Assembly (NCBI RefSeq): GCF_002929305.1
Contig: NZ_PJIO01000003.1
Location: forward strand, 372,001 to 436,000
From: Arthrobacter sp. GMC3
GTDB taxonomy: Bacteria > Actinomycetota > Actinomycetes > Actinomycetales > Micrococcaceae
Direction: 5' to 3'
DNA length: 64,000 nt
In this document: positions 15,673 through 24,986 of the stretch, in pieces
How the letters are laid out: each line of letters opens with the position of its first letter
Numbering within the stretch: position 1 is the stretch's first letter
Translations under genes and position numbers: made by a program
The notes under the pieces: generated by a model
What the model saw: the letters and a program-made list of their open reading frames with translations, nothing else
Told to the model about the DNA's origin: nothing
The model's database searches: none

Positions 15673-16241
15673 ACGGCTAGTGCGCGGATCATGGCGGAGA
15701 CCAGACCGGCGCGCAGTTGCTCCGGTAGAACATCGAAGTCTGGCAGGGCACCCAGTGCCATGATGCCGCCACCAGCAAATGCCATGGCGACGCGCCGCTC
15801 AACGGAAGGATCATGCCCGAGCAGATGCGCGTCAATTCGGGCAATCTGCAAACTGTACGGCACATGCGAATCCAGTATCCGGGCCATGACCGGATCCCGC
15901 CGGATGACCGCCGCAGTGCCACGTTCGGCCAACGCAAGGTCCACCAGGCCCTCAACGGTCGCTGTGAGTGCTGGGCCAGGGGAAAGTGAATCGGCGTGAT
16001 CTGCAATCGCCTGCAGCCTAGCGATCACTGGCTCCGCCACCGCCAGTACAATCTCTTCCTTGGAGGCGAATTGGTGGTAAACGGCAGCCTTTGTCACACC
16101 CATGCGGTCGGCGATTTCCCGTAGAGAAGTGCCACTGACGCCCTGTTCTGCAAACAGCCCTGACGCAGCTTCGATGACTTTCGACTTTCCCTGGCCGCGT
16201 GGACTCCGACGACGAACTGCCGGCACTTCGTTGATATTCAT
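15669..16241 (-). CDS. TetR family transcriptional regulator
   Basis: A 190-residue regulator. The N-terminal helix-turn-helix is typical: ASGLFAEQGVSGTSLREIAD then RMGVTKAAVYHQFASKEEIV (residues ~27-66). The C-terminal ligand domain is not recognisable to a subfamily. ATG 16241 has GAGGAGC seven bases upstream. It is divergent from the alcohol dehydrogenase gene with only 72 bp between them, the classic layout of a TetR protein and its target. An imperfect inverted repeat in that gap (16256-16277) is a candidate operator. It probably represses itself and the dehydrogenase. Confidence 0.9.
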   Translation of the reverse strand: MNINEVPAVRRRSPRGQGKSKVIEAASGLFAEQGVSGTSLREIADRMGVTKAAVYHQFASKEEIVLAVAEPVIARLQAIADHADSLSPGPALTATVEGLVDLALAERGTAAVIRRDPVMARILDSHVPYSLQIARIDAHLLGHDPSVERRVAMAFAGGGIMALGALPDFDVLPEQLRAGLVSAMIRALAV

Positions 16242-16255
16242 GAGGTAAGCTCCTC

Positions 16256-16277
16256 TAACTAGCCGAGCGACTACTTA
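16256..16277. promoter_or_regulatory. Candidate TetR operator
   Basis: TAACTAG (16256-16262), 8 bp, CTACTTA (16271-16277) pair as an inverted repeat at six of seven positions. It lies between the divergent TetR and dehydrogenase starts, just upstream of an AT-rich stretch (TAAAATATAT) that could hold the dehydrogenase -10. Confidence 0.45.
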
Positions 16278-16313
16278 AAATATATCCCACTGCTTGGCGC
16301 AAAGGAGCAAGCC

Positions 16314-17330
16314 ATGCCAACCATGAAATCGGTCGTCGTGACCGGAGTGAACCAGACCACCGTACTCGATGTCGAAAAACCCACCATCGAGGCCGCAGAT
16401 GCACTAGTACAGGTCAAGGCCTGCGGCATCTGCGGATCGGATACGTTCTACATCCAGATTGGTGGCATTCCTCCGAGGCAGGGCCACACTCCCCTAGGCC
16501 ACGAGATCGCTGGCGAAATCATCGAACTTGGCCCCGACGTTTCAGGACTTTCGGTTGGCGACCATGTTGTCATCAATCCCATGGCGGCACCGACCGGCAT
16601 TATCGGAAATGGTGGATCGAGTGGCGGTCTCGCCGAGTACCTTCTCATCGAAAACGCCGTCGTGGGCGAGAGCCTGGCCATCATGCCCAAACATATCCCT
16701 TGGGAGGTGGCCGCACTCAATGAGCCGATGGCCGTTGCACGCCATGCCGTCAACCGAGCCAATCCGACGTCGGGCGAGAAGGCTGTGGTCTTTGGCGCCG
16801 GCCCGATTGGCCTCGGCGCAGTCATCGATCTCACACTCCGCGGCGTAGAAACTATCGTCATCGATGTGCAGCCCGCCCGATTGGCGAAGGCATTGGCCGT
16901 TGGCGCCAGTGCCGTCATCAACTCTGCCGAGGAAGATGTGGCATCGCGACTGATCGAACTACATGGTGACATCCCCCTGCGACCGGGAGACTCCCGGCCC
17001 GGAACTGACATTTATATCGACGCCGCCGGCGCCCCGGCCGTCATCGAAACGGTGCAGAAGATTGCCAAGCATGGTGCCAGGCTGAGCATCCCCGCCGTAC
17101 ACAAGAAGCCCGTCGAGCTTGATTTCGGTGCCCTGCTGTCCACCGAACTGACCATCACGCTCTCGCGTGGCTATCCCACCGAGATTTTCGAGGTCACCAA
17201 CGACATCATCGCCGCGTGGGAACGCTACGCCCTGATCATCAGTGACACCGTGCCCTTTGACCGTGTCCAGGAAGCACTGACATTGGCAGCAACTCCCGGC
17301 GCCGCGGACAAAGTGGTGGTGACCTTCTAA
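16314..17330 (+). CDS. Zinc-dependent alcohol dehydrogenase family protein (MDR), lacks the structural-zinc lobe
   Basis: A 338-residue medium-chain dehydrogenase. Catalytic zinc ligands are visible in ACGICGSD (Cys40 is the likely ligand), GHE (residues 62-64) and NEPMAVA. The NAD(P)-binding loop is VVFGAGPIGLGAV. The usual four-cysteine structural zinc loop after the VINP strand is absent: residues ~90-105 read AAPTGIIGNGGSSGG without cysteine. It resembles the sorbitol/butanediol dehydrogenase group; the substrate is unknown. AAAGGAG precedes ATG 16314. It is divergent from and probably controlled by the TetR gene. The 3' end overlaps the convergent smc stop by 4 nt. Confidence 0.87.
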   Translation: MPTMKSVVVTGVNQTTVLDVEKPTIEAADALVQVKACGICGSDTFYIQIGGIPPRQGHTPLGHEIAGEIIELGPDVSGLSVGDHVVINPMAAPTGIIGNGGSSGGLAEYLLIENAVVGESLAIMPKHIPWEVAALNEPMAVARHAVNRANPTSGEKAVVFGAGPIGLGAVIDLTLRGVETIVIDVQPARLAKALAVGASAVINSAEEDVASRLIELHGDIPLRPGDSRPGTDIYIDAAGAPAVIETVQKIAKHGARLSIPAVHKKPVELDFGALLSTELTITLSRGYPTEIFEVTNDIIAAWERYALIISDTVPFDRVQEALTLAATPGAADKVVVTF

Positions 17331-20300
17331 GCCGAGTTCGCGCGGTCCAGACGCTGGCTGATCACTTGGGAGACGCCGTCGCCCCTCATGGACACCCCGT
17401 AGAGGGCGTCGGCCACCTCCATGGTGCGCTTTTGGTGCGTGATGATGATGAGCTGGCTGGATTCGCGCAACTCCTCAAAGAGGGTGATGAGCCGGCCCAG
17501 GTTGGTGTCATCCAGGGCCGCCTCGACCTCGTCCATGACGTAGAAGGGCGAGGGCCGGGCCTTGAAAATGGCCACCAGCAGCGCCACCGCCGTCAACGAT
17601 CGCTCGCCGCCAGAGAGTAAGGAGAGCCGCTTGATCTTCTTGCCGGCCGGGCGCGCCTCCACCTCAATGCCGGTGGTCAACATGTCGGAGGGGTCGGTCA
17701 GGACCAGCCGCCCCTCTCCACCCGGGAAAAGCCTGCCAAAGACACGTTCGAACTGCACGGCCGTATCGGCATAGGCGGAGGTAAACACTTCCTCCACGCG
17801 CGCATCCACTTCCTTGATGATGTCCATCAGGTCCTTGCGGCTGGATTTCAAATCTTCCAGCTGCGTGGACAGGAATTGGTGGCGTTCCTCCAGCGCGGCA
17901 AACTCCTCCAGAGCCAGCGGGTTCACCTTCCCCAACGCCGCCAGGTCACGCTCGGCGCGTTTAAGGCGCTTCTCCTGTTCGGCCCGGACAAACGGGGAGC
18001 CTTCCGGGATTTCTGCGCCGGAGTCATCGACGGAAACCCGCAGCTCAGCCCACTTGTCACCAGATTCGCCGGGGCTTGGCGGCACCAGCGTCGTGGGCCC
18101 GTACTCCTTGATGAGGTGGTCAACGGTGAGTCCCAGTTCCTCGATGGCCTTGTTTTCCAGCGTTTCAATGCGCAAGCGCTGGGAGGCCCGGACCAACTCG
18201 TCCTTATGTACGGAGTCGACCAGCTTTGCCAGCTCTTTATCCAGCTCCATGGTGGCCGATCGCACCGCCATCAGCTCCACCTCGCGCTGGGCACGCAGTT
18301 CCTCAGCGGCATCACGTTCGCGTTCTGCCAACTCAATGGACGCCTCGATGAACTCCAGGATAGTCGCCGCCGCCTGAGCAACGGCGGCGGCCTTTAGCCC
18401 CTGATAACGACGCCGTTCGGCACGCACCGCTGCCTGCTCCCGGGCCACACGCTCGGTTGCGGCAGCCCGCTCCAGCGACGCCGCCCGGTTCCGCACCGTA
18501 TTGAGCTGTTCCTCGGTGCTGCGCAATGACAGGCGGGATTCCATCTCAACAACTCGTGCCGCGCTGGCCTGGGCTGCCAGGGCATCCCTGTCATCCATGG
18601 AGGGGTCGATTTCCGCCGGCGCCTCTTGGGCTAAGGCCAGCCTCTGCGCGATCTCAACGAGAGCGTGTGATTCCTTCTCCAGGTTCGCTGTTGCCACACC
18701 CAGCGCCAACTCGTGGCGCTCGGATTCCCCAGCCGCCGACCGCAGGGTTGCCCCCAACGATCCCAGCCGCTCCGATACGGCCGCAAGCCGGGCGTCGGAA
18801 TCGTGCAGGGCCGCAAGAGCGGCGCTTTCTGCGGCCGCGGCGGGCACGCGCTGTGCTGCTGCGCCAGCCAGGGCAAAGCGGGCCCGCTCACCCTCGGCCG
18901 TTGCCGCCTGAAGTTTCGCCTCGGTCTCATCCACGGCCGCCTGCAGTTCCAGCAGGGACGGGGCACTCGCCGAGCCGCCCCGCACCGCATACACGCTCAG
19001 GACGTCGCCGTCGCTGGTGACTGCGGTGAGGGACGGAAAGCGCCTGAGTACCTCTGCCGCACCTGCGAGGTCGGGGACCAGCACCACACCGTCGAGGAGA
19101 ACGTCAAGAGCTACGGAAAACTCGGCCGGGCCACTCACTTGTGCCCGGGCTACGGCGGCACCATGCACTGCCGCGCAGGCGGCGGACACCTCCTGGAACA
19201 GCCCCCGCAGAGGCATCCCGTTGGCCGTTCCGGGACGCTCCGGCCCGGGGCCGGCATTCCCGGCCACCACCAAGGTGACCCGTCCGCCGTCGTCCGCCTT
19301 GACCCGTTCCAGCGCGGCCACGGCGGCATCGGCGTCGGCCACCGCAACACCTTCGGCGGCTGCGCCCAGGGCTGCCGCGATGGCCGTCTCATGCCCTGCT
19401 TCCACCGTCAACAGATCGGCCATGGCGCGCAGCACCCCGGGCTGCCCCGAGGCGAGCAGTTCCGCGGAGCCGTCCTTGCGCAGCAGCCCCACAGCGAGGG
19501 CGTCCCTGCGCGCGGACAGCGAATCCTTCTCACGTTCGGCAGTCAATTGCGCGGCCGTCAGCTCCTCAACGACGGCGTCAATGGCGGCCAGGGCGGCGGC
19601 GGCCTCCTCGTAGTCGGCATCGAGGCGCTCCTCGCCCTGCTCTACGCCGGCAACTTTTGCCTCCAACGCGGCAAATTCGGCGGCGGCGGCGCCGTGCCTC
19701 TGGGAACCGGCTGCCCTGCCTTGGTGCAGGCGCCCGATCTCGGCCTCGGCGGATTCCACCTTGGAGCGTGCCGAGGCAACCTGCCCGGCGAGCCTGGCCA
19801 GCCCCTCCCGGCGGTCAGCGGTGGCCTTCAATAGTTCACGGACGCGCTGCTCTTCAGCCCGCACCGCCGCCTCAACGTCTTCTTTGATCTCCATGGCCGT
19901 CTCCAACCCGAAACGGCGTTCCTCCAAATCCATCTCAAGCGCGGCCTCCTCGGCACGCACTCGAAGAGCCTGCTGGGCCAACCTGTCGGGGTCCCTGCTG
20001 GGATCGGCCGCCGTTTCCGCGGTTCCCAGATGGCGGTGCCGTTCAGTGGCGAGCACGCCCAGCGACCTGAACTTTTCCCGGGTGGCCGACAACTGATACC
20101 AGGTGTCACGGGCGGCGGTCAGCACGGGTGCGGCCGCCGCGGCGTCCTGTTCCAGCACAGCCTGTTGTGTGCGGGCCTTGAGCAGCTCCGCCTCCACGTG
20201 TTCGCGCCGGGCCTTCAGCGCAAGTTCATCGGCCACATCCTGTTCGACGGCGGTGGTCAGGGTGACGATGTCATCGGCCAGCAGGCGTGCCCTGGCATCG

Positions 20301-20968
20301 CGAACGTCGAACTGGACGGTCTGCGCCCGCCGTGCCACGGCGGCCTGCTTGCCCAAGGGGGTTAGCTGGCGTCTGATTTCACCGGTCAGGTCGCTCAGGC
20401 GGGCCAGGTTGGCGGCCATGGCCTCGAGCTTGCGCAAAGTCTTTTCCTTGCGGCGGCGGTGCTTGAGAATGCCGGCGGCTTCCTCGATGAAGCCGCGGCG
20501 GTCCTCCGCGCTGGCGTGCAGGACTTTATCCAGCTGGCCCTGGCCCACTATGACGTGCATTTCCTTGCCGAGACCGGAGTCCGAGAGTAGTTCCTGGATG
20601 TCCAGGAGCCGGCAGCCTGTGCCGTTGATGGCGTACTCGGAGCCGCCAGTTCTGAACAGGGTCCGGGAGATGGTGACCTCGGAGTATTCGATGGGCAGGG
20701 CGCCGTCGGCGTTGTCAATGGTCAGGGCAACATGGGCCCGGCCCAGAGGGGGGCGGGCCGAGGTGCCAGCAAAGATGACGTCCTCCATCTTGCCCCCGCG
20801 CAGTGTTTTTGCGCCTTGCTCGCCCATGACCCAGGCCAGGGCGTCAACCACGTTGGATTTGCCGGAGCCGTTGGGGCCAACCACGGCCGTCACCCCGGGT
20901 TCAAAGTCGAAGGTGGTGGCCGAGGCGAATGATTTGAATCCGCGCACGGTCAGGCTTTTTAGATGCAA
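17327..20968 (-). CDS. smc: Chromosome segregation protein SMC
   Basis: A 1213-residue SMC ATPase, normal length. N-terminal Walker A is GPNGSGKSNV (31-40). Long coiled coils follow, with a hinge around residues 500-670 containing glycine-rich stretches. The C-terminal head has LSGGERS (from 1118) and Walker B with DEVEAALDD (from 1146). With ScpA/ScpB it compacts and segregates chromosomes. The start is TTG at 20968 with AGGAG ten bases upstream; no better ATG exists before the coding homology MHLKSLTVRGFKSF. In related genomes smc is flanked by mutM and ftsY; here both sides are displaced by accessory DNA. Confidence 0.97.
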   Translation of the reverse strand: MHLKSLTVRGFKSFASATTFDFEPGVTAVVGPNGSGKSNVVDALAWVMGEQGAKTLRGGKMEDVIFAGTSARPPLGRAHVALTIDNADGALPIEYSEVTISRTLFRTGGSEYAINGTGCRLLDIQELLSDSGLGKEMHVIVGQGQLDKVLHASAEDRRGFIEEAAGILKHRRRKEKTLRKLEAMAANLARLSDLTGEIRRQLTPLGKQAAVARRAQTVQFDVRDARARLLADDIVTLTTAVEQDVADELALKARREHVEAELLKARTQQAVLEQDAAAAAPVLTAARDTWYQLSATREKFRSLGVLATERHRHLGTAETAADPSRDPDRLAQQALRVRAEEAALEMDLEERRFGLETAMEIKEDVEAAVRAEEQRVRELLKATADRREGLARLAGQVASARSKVESAEAEIGRLHQGRAAGSQRHGAAAAEFAALEAKVAGVEQGEERLDADYEEAAAALAAIDAVVEELTAAQLTAEREKDSLSARRDALAVGLLRKDGSAELLASGQPGVLRAMADLLTVEAGHETAIAAALGAAAEGVAVADADAAVAALERVKADDGGRVTLVVAGNAGPGPERPGTANGMPLRGLFQEVSAACAAVHGAAVARAQVSGPAEFSVALDVLLDGVVLVPDLAGAAEVLRRFPSLTAVTSDGDVLSVYAVRGGSASAPSLLELQAAVDETEAKLQAATAEGERARFALAGAAAQRVPAAAAESAALAALHDSDARLAAVSERLGSLGATLRSAAGESERHELALGVATANLEKESHALVEIAQRLALAQEAPAEIDPSMDDRDALAAQASAARVVEMESRLSLRSTEEQLNTVRNRAASLERAAATERVAREQAAVRAERRRYQGLKAAAVAQAAATILEFIEASIELAERERDAAEELRAQREVELMAVRSATMELDKELAKLVDSVHKDELVRASQRLRIETLENKAIEELGLTVDHLIKEYGPTTLVPPSPGESGDKWAELRVSVDDSGAEIPEGSPFVRAEQEKRLKRAERDLAALGKVNPLALEEFAALEERHQFLSTQLEDLKSSRKDLMDIIKEVDARVEEVFTSAYADTAVQFERVFGRLFPGGEGRLVLTDPSDMLTTGIEVEARPAGKKIKRLSLLSGGERSLTAVALLVAIFKARPSPFYVMDEVEAALDDTNLGRLITLFEELRESSQLIIITHQKRTMEVADALYGVSMRGDGVSQVISQRLDRANSA

Positions 20969-21222
20969 ACTGTTTTATACTCCTGCGTGCGAAAAGGTTT
21001 TCAGTTGTTAATCTATCGTGGAATCACTCCGCGACGGGGTCGCGCCATGCATGTATGCGCGGCGGGGTATGTGCGGGAAACCCCATCTAAGGTGCATAGT
21101 TAAGGCTGAGACTAGATGTCGGGCCGGGGACGCTGCCGCTGTGTGTCCTTAGGTGGTTGCCTTTGGGAACCGTTTTTTCGGTCGCCGGGCACCCTTGGAA
21201 CATAGAAGAAAAAGGCTGGAAT
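20969..21222. other. Divergent intergenic region, smc / oleA
   Basis: These 254 bp lie between divergent smc and oleA starts and must hold both promoters, but I cannot name a convincing -35/-10 pair. One imperfect dyad is visible: CGCGCCAT (21041-21048) and ATGCGCG (21055-21061) around ATGCAT. No RNA gene was seen. Confidence 0.3.
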
Positions 21223-22248
21223 TTGATCGGCAACGCAACATTTCGTCACCACAACACCGCCTTACTCGCCGTCACCAGTGTAGAAGCCCCGGTAGTTGTC
21301 ACCTCCGCCGATTTCGATGAGCGATTGGCCCCCAGCCTGAAACGGTTGCGGCTTTCAAAGCGCATGTTGGAACGGGTCGCAGGGGTGCAGGAGCGTCGCT
21401 GGTGGGCTCCCGGAACAGACTTTGATGACGCCGCCATCGAGGCCGGCGCCAAAGCCCTGGCCGAGTCCGGAATTGAGGCCGGCCAGATCGGCCTGCTCAT
21501 CAACACCTCCGTCACCCGGCGCAATCTGGAACCCTCCGTGGCTGTGAAGATCCACAACGGTTTGGGCTTGCCCTCCTCGGCGTTGAACTTTGATTTGGCT
21601 AATGCATGCCTGGGATTCGTCAACGGAATCACGCTTGCCGCGAACATGATCGACTCCGGCCAAATCCAGTACGCACTCATTGTGGCCGGCGAGGACGCCC
21701 AAGCCACCCAGGAGACCACCTTCCGCCGGCTCAATCAGGAATCTTCCACCCGCGCGGATTACCTGCGTGAGTTTGCCACCTTGACCCTGGGATCGGGGGC
21801 GGCGGCCGCCGTCATCGGCCCTGCCGACCTGCATCCGGGCGGGCACCGCATCCTGGGCGGTGTTTCACGGGCCGGGACCTCACACCACGAACTGTGCGTT
21901 GGTGGCCCCGACGGCATGTTTACCGACACTAAGGGCCTGCTGGATAACGGCCTGGAGCTTGTCACCGACGCCTGGCATGAGGCCCACGGCAACGGGTGGG
22001 ACTGGCGCACCATGGACCGCTACGTCACCCACCAGGTGTCCAACTCCTACACCAACGCGATCATCAAGGCAGTGGACCTGGTACGCAGCAAGGTGCCCAT
22101 CACGTTCCCCAAGTGGGGCAATGTGGGGCCGGCTTCGCTGCCCATGACTCTGGCACAGGAAGCGCAGACCCTCAACCCCGGGGACCGTGTGCTGTGCATG
22201 GGTGTGGGCTCGGGGCTGAACACCGCGATGATGGAAATCGCGTGGTAG
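21223..22248 (+). CDS. oleA: OleA: acyl-CoA head-to-head condensing enzyme (thiolase fold)
   Basis: A 341-residue thiolase-superfamily enzyme that joins two fatty acyl-CoAs by non-decarboxylative Claisen condensation to a 2-alkyl-3-ketoacid, the first step of long-chain olefin formation. The nucleophilic cysteine is in NFDLANACLGFVNG (Cys129), with THQVSN (His) and KWGNVGPASLPM (Asn) completing the active site; the conserved Glu of the base is in NLEPSVAVKIHNG (Glu103). TTG at 21223 is chosen: AAAGG lies seven bases upstream, and the protein then begins LIGNATFRHHNTALL, matching OleA length (~340). A more distal start at 21157 has no support. Next in line are oleBC and oleD, overlapping or abutting. 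Confidence 0.93.
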   Translation: MIGNATFRHHNTALLAVTSVEAPVVVTSADFDERLAPSLKRLRLSKRMLERVAGVQERRWWAPGTDFDDAAIEAGAKALAESGIEAGQIGLLINTSVTRRNLEPSVAVKIHNGLGLPSSALNFDLANACLGFVNGITLAANMIDSGQIQYALIVAGEDAQATQETTFRRLNQESSTRADYLREFATLTLGSGAAAAVIGPADLHPGGHRILGGVSRAGTSHHELCVGGPDGMFTDTKGLLDNGLELVTDAWHEAHGNGWDWRTMDRYVTHQVSNSYTNAIIKAVDLVRSKVPITFPKWGNVGPASLPMTLAQEAQTLNPGDRVLCMGVGSGLNTAMMEIAW

Positions 22249-24986
22249 CTCCTGCCGTTCCCGGGGAATCCTCGCTTTCGGTTACACCCGGCTACGCTGA
22301 CCCGTGGCCGGGTGTGCGGGCCAGATGGCGGCGCACCCTCTCGGTGCCTTCCAGTGCAGCGGTCGACGCCCCCGGAACCCGCCACCAATGGCATTTTTTG
22401 GACAATGCCGACGATGTTGCCGCCACCGGGCTCGAGCCGGCGGGTACTTTGCTGTGCGTTCATGGCAACCCCACCTGGTCATACCTGTGGCGTTCACTCC
22501 TGGCCGGGGCAACGGCCCCGACCACACTTGCCGCCGGCGGCCCTTGGCGAGTCATCGCCGTCGACCAGCTGGATATGGGCTTCTCAGAACGCACGGGCAC
22601 CTTCCGCCGTTTGGAGGACCGGATCACCGATCTGGGTGATCTAAGCGAAGCCCTTTCACTCTCTGGACCCGTTGTCACGGTGGGGCACGACTGGGGCGGT
22701 CTCATCTCCTTGGGCTGGGCCACCCGCCACCGCGATCAACTGGCCGCCGTGGTGCTGACCAACACCGCCGTTCATCCGGCAGGTTTTTCGCTGCCCCCGG
22801 CTCTCAAGCTTGCCCTGCACCCAGCCGTCCACAAGTGGGGCACGACGACGTCGTCCGCCTTTTTGCGTGTAACCCACGGACTAGCGCAACCTGCCTTGGC
22901 CCCGGAAGTCCGTGACGCCTTCATGGCACCCTATACAACAGCATTCCGGCGTGCCGGCGTGGGCAATTTTGTGGCCGACATCCCAGCCACCCCGGCCCAC
23001 CCATCCTGGGCTGCCTTGGACGCTGTGTCCTCCGGTATCCGCACCCTGGAGGTTCCGGCCTTGATGATGTGGGGCCCCAAGGACCCCGTATTTTCCGACC
23101 GTTACCTGCAGGATCTGCTGACCCGTTTACCCCAGGCCGACGTCCACCGCTTCGAAGGTGCCAGTCATTTGGTCCAGGAGGACCGGGACATCGCAACGCC
23201 CACGTTTGCCTGGCTCGCCAAGAACGTATCCACAGGGCAGGAACCGGCTACATCGTCTGCCGCTGCAAACCCTGCCTCGGACACCTCCACTTCCGAGTAC
23301 CGCCCCATGCTGGCCGAACTTGATGCCCGTCGTGGTGACAACTCCACGGCCATAGTGGACATGCTGGCCGCAGGGCTGCGAGGGCCCCGTGGCGAGCTTG
23401 CGAGTCATGGGAGCACCCGGGGACTTACTTGGGCGCAGCTTGCCCGTGATGTGGACGATCTCGCCCTGGGCCTGGCCGATCTGGGTGTGAAATCCGGTGA
23501 TCGGGTCTGCTTGTTGGTCCCGCCCGGAATTAACCTGACAACGTTAATATATGCGTGCCTGCGCCTCGGCGCGGTGATCGTTGTGGCGGATGCCGGCCTG
23601 GGAACACAGGGCATGAGCCGGGCCATCAAGGGTGCCGGACCCGCCTACCTGATTGGTATTGAGCGTGCACTGGCAGGTGCAAGGCTTTACAACTGGCCAG
23701 GTGTGAAGATCAGTGCCGACGATTTCTCCGCTGCGGCAGGGCTGAAGCAAAGCGTCCTGAACGTTGCCGCATCGGTCCCCGAGTTACTGGCCAACGGGCG
23801 GGCCCTGCGCGTAGCCGGCACGGCGCCAACTTTCAGCGCAGCTAACCCAGATCACGACGCCGCGGTGCTCTTTACCTCCGGCTCGACGGGGCCGGCCAAG
23901 GGCGTTGTCTACACGCACCGCCGTTTAGCTGCCATGCGCGACGCACTCAAGGAAACGTACAACCTGGCCGCGGGCACAGCCTTGGTCGCCGGGTTTGCTC
24001 CTTTTGCCCTGTTGGGACCGGCTCTTGGCGCAACCACTGTTACCCCTGACATGGATGTGACAGCGCCGCGCACCCTGACGGCGCAGGCTCTGGCGGAGGC
24101 CGCCGCGGCGATCAACGCCAGCGTTGTCTTCGCCTCCCCGGCGGCACTTGTCAACGTGGTGGCAACCCAGGACGCCCTGACGGCGCACGCGCATGCCGCA
24201 CTGTCCGGCGTCGAGCTGGTACTTTCGGCAGGCGCCCCTCTAGCCGAGCAACTGCTGGACCAGGTGCAACTACTCACCCCCAATGCGGTTCTGCACACGC
24301 CCTATGGCATGACAGAGGCCTTGCCCGTGACCGACATTGATCTGGCAGGCATTCGCCGCGCCGGAGCAGGGAACGGGGTGTGCGTGGGGCACGCCGTCAG
24401 CGGCGCAACCGTGGCCATTGCCCCGATCAACCCGGACGGCTCAGTCACCGGCCAGCCCACAGTTGACCCCAATGTCACCGGCGAGATCCTTGTGCGGGCA
24501 CCTCATGTCAAGGAACGCTACGACAGGCTATGGATCACCGAGGAGCTCAGCACGTCGATTCCCGGCTGGCACCGCACAGGCGATGTGGGCCACCTGGATA
24601 CCGAGGGCAGGCTCTGGGTTGAAGGCCGGCTAGCCCATGTTTTGACCACGGCCGCAGGGGCGGTAACCCCGGTCGCCGTCGAACAGGCACTCGAGCTTTT
24701 GCCCGTGGTAGCTCGCGCGGCCTTGGTGGGCGTTGGCCCGGCAGGCGCACAGGTTGCTGTCGCCGTCGTTGAAACCGTGCCCGCCGCAAAACAGTCAGGT
24801 TTGGCCGATCCGCAGGTGGCCGCTGCCGTCCGTGCGTCCGCACTAGCGGCAGGCGCGGAGCTGGCGGCGGTCCTCGTCATCGACGCCATGCCCACCGACA
24901 TCCGGCACAATTCGAAGATCGACCGCACCGCCTTGTCGGCCTGGGCCTCGCGCATGCTATCCGGACAGAAAGCTGGCCGTCCGTGA
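22242..24986 (+). CDS. oleBC: OleBC fusion: beta-lactone decarboxylase plus beta-lactone synthetase
   Basis: A 914-residue natural fusion. Residues ~30-325 are an alpha/beta hydrolase of the haloalkane-dehalogenase type: oxyanion region CVHGNPTWSYLWR, nucleophile Asp in VGHDWGG (~150), His in ASHLVQED. OleB removes CO2 from the beta-lactone to give a cis-olefin. Residues ~350-910 are the AMP-forming OleC that closes the beta-hydroxyacid to the lactone: P-loop LFTSGSTGPAKG (~543), YGMTEALPV, HRTGDVGHLD, and the C-terminal lysine in IRHNSKIDR (~890). A Ser/Ala/Thr-rich linker joins them. GTG at 22242 overlaps the oleA stop; the frame is open to 21996, but only inside oleA. The fusion is the arrangement known from Micrococcus and Arthrobacter. 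Confidence 0.92.
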   Translation: MVAPAVPGESSLSVTPGYADPWPGVRARWRRTLSVPSSAAVDAPGTRHQWHFLDNADDVAATGLEPAGTLLCVHGNPTWSYLWRSLLAGATAPTTLAAGGPWRVIAVDQLDMGFSERTGTFRRLEDRITDLGDLSEALSLSGPVVTVGHDWGGLISLGWATRHRDQLAAVVLTNTAVHPAGFSLPPALKLALHPAVHKWGTTTSSAFLRVTHGLAQPALAPEVRDAFMAPYTTAFRRAGVGNFVADIPATPAHPSWAALDAVSSGIRTLEVPALMMWGPKDPVFSDRYLQDLLTRLPQADVHRFEGASHLVQEDRDIATPTFAWLAKNVSTGQEPATSSAAANPASDTSTSEYRPMLAELDARRGDNSTAIVDMLAAGLRGPRGELASHGSTRGLTWAQLARDVDDLALGLADLGVKSGDRVCLLVPPGINLTTLIYACLRLGAVIVVADAGLGTQGMSRAIKGAGPAYLIGIERALAGARLYNWPGVKISADDFSAAAGLKQSVLNVAASVPELLANGRALRVAGTAPTFSAANPDHDAAVLFTSGSTGPAKGVVYTHRRLAAMRDALKETYNLAAGTALVAGFAPFALLGPALGATTVTPDMDVTAPRTLTAQALAEAAAAINASVVFASPAALVNVVATQDALTAHAHAALSGVELVLSAGAPLAEQLLDQVQLLTPNAVLHTPYGMTEALPVTDIDLAGIRRAGAGNGVCVGHAVSGATVAIAPINPDGSVTGQPTVDPNVTGEILVRAPHVKERYDRLWITEELSTSIPGWHRTGDVGHLDTEGRLWVEGRLAHVLTTAAGAVTPVAVEQALELLPVVARAALVGVGPAGAQVAVAVVETVPAAKQSGLADPQVAAAVRASALAAGAELAAVLVIDAMPTDIRHNSKIDRTALSAWASRMLSGQKAGRP

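Noticed and set aside
20103..21011. 302-codon plus-strand open frame antisense to smc
   Set aside because: Ser/Arg-rich shadow of the smc head region, with no ribosome site.
21996..22241. Upstream extension of oleBC to an ATG at 21996
   Set aside because: The extra 82 residues are the wrong frame of oleA; family lengths fit a start near 22242.
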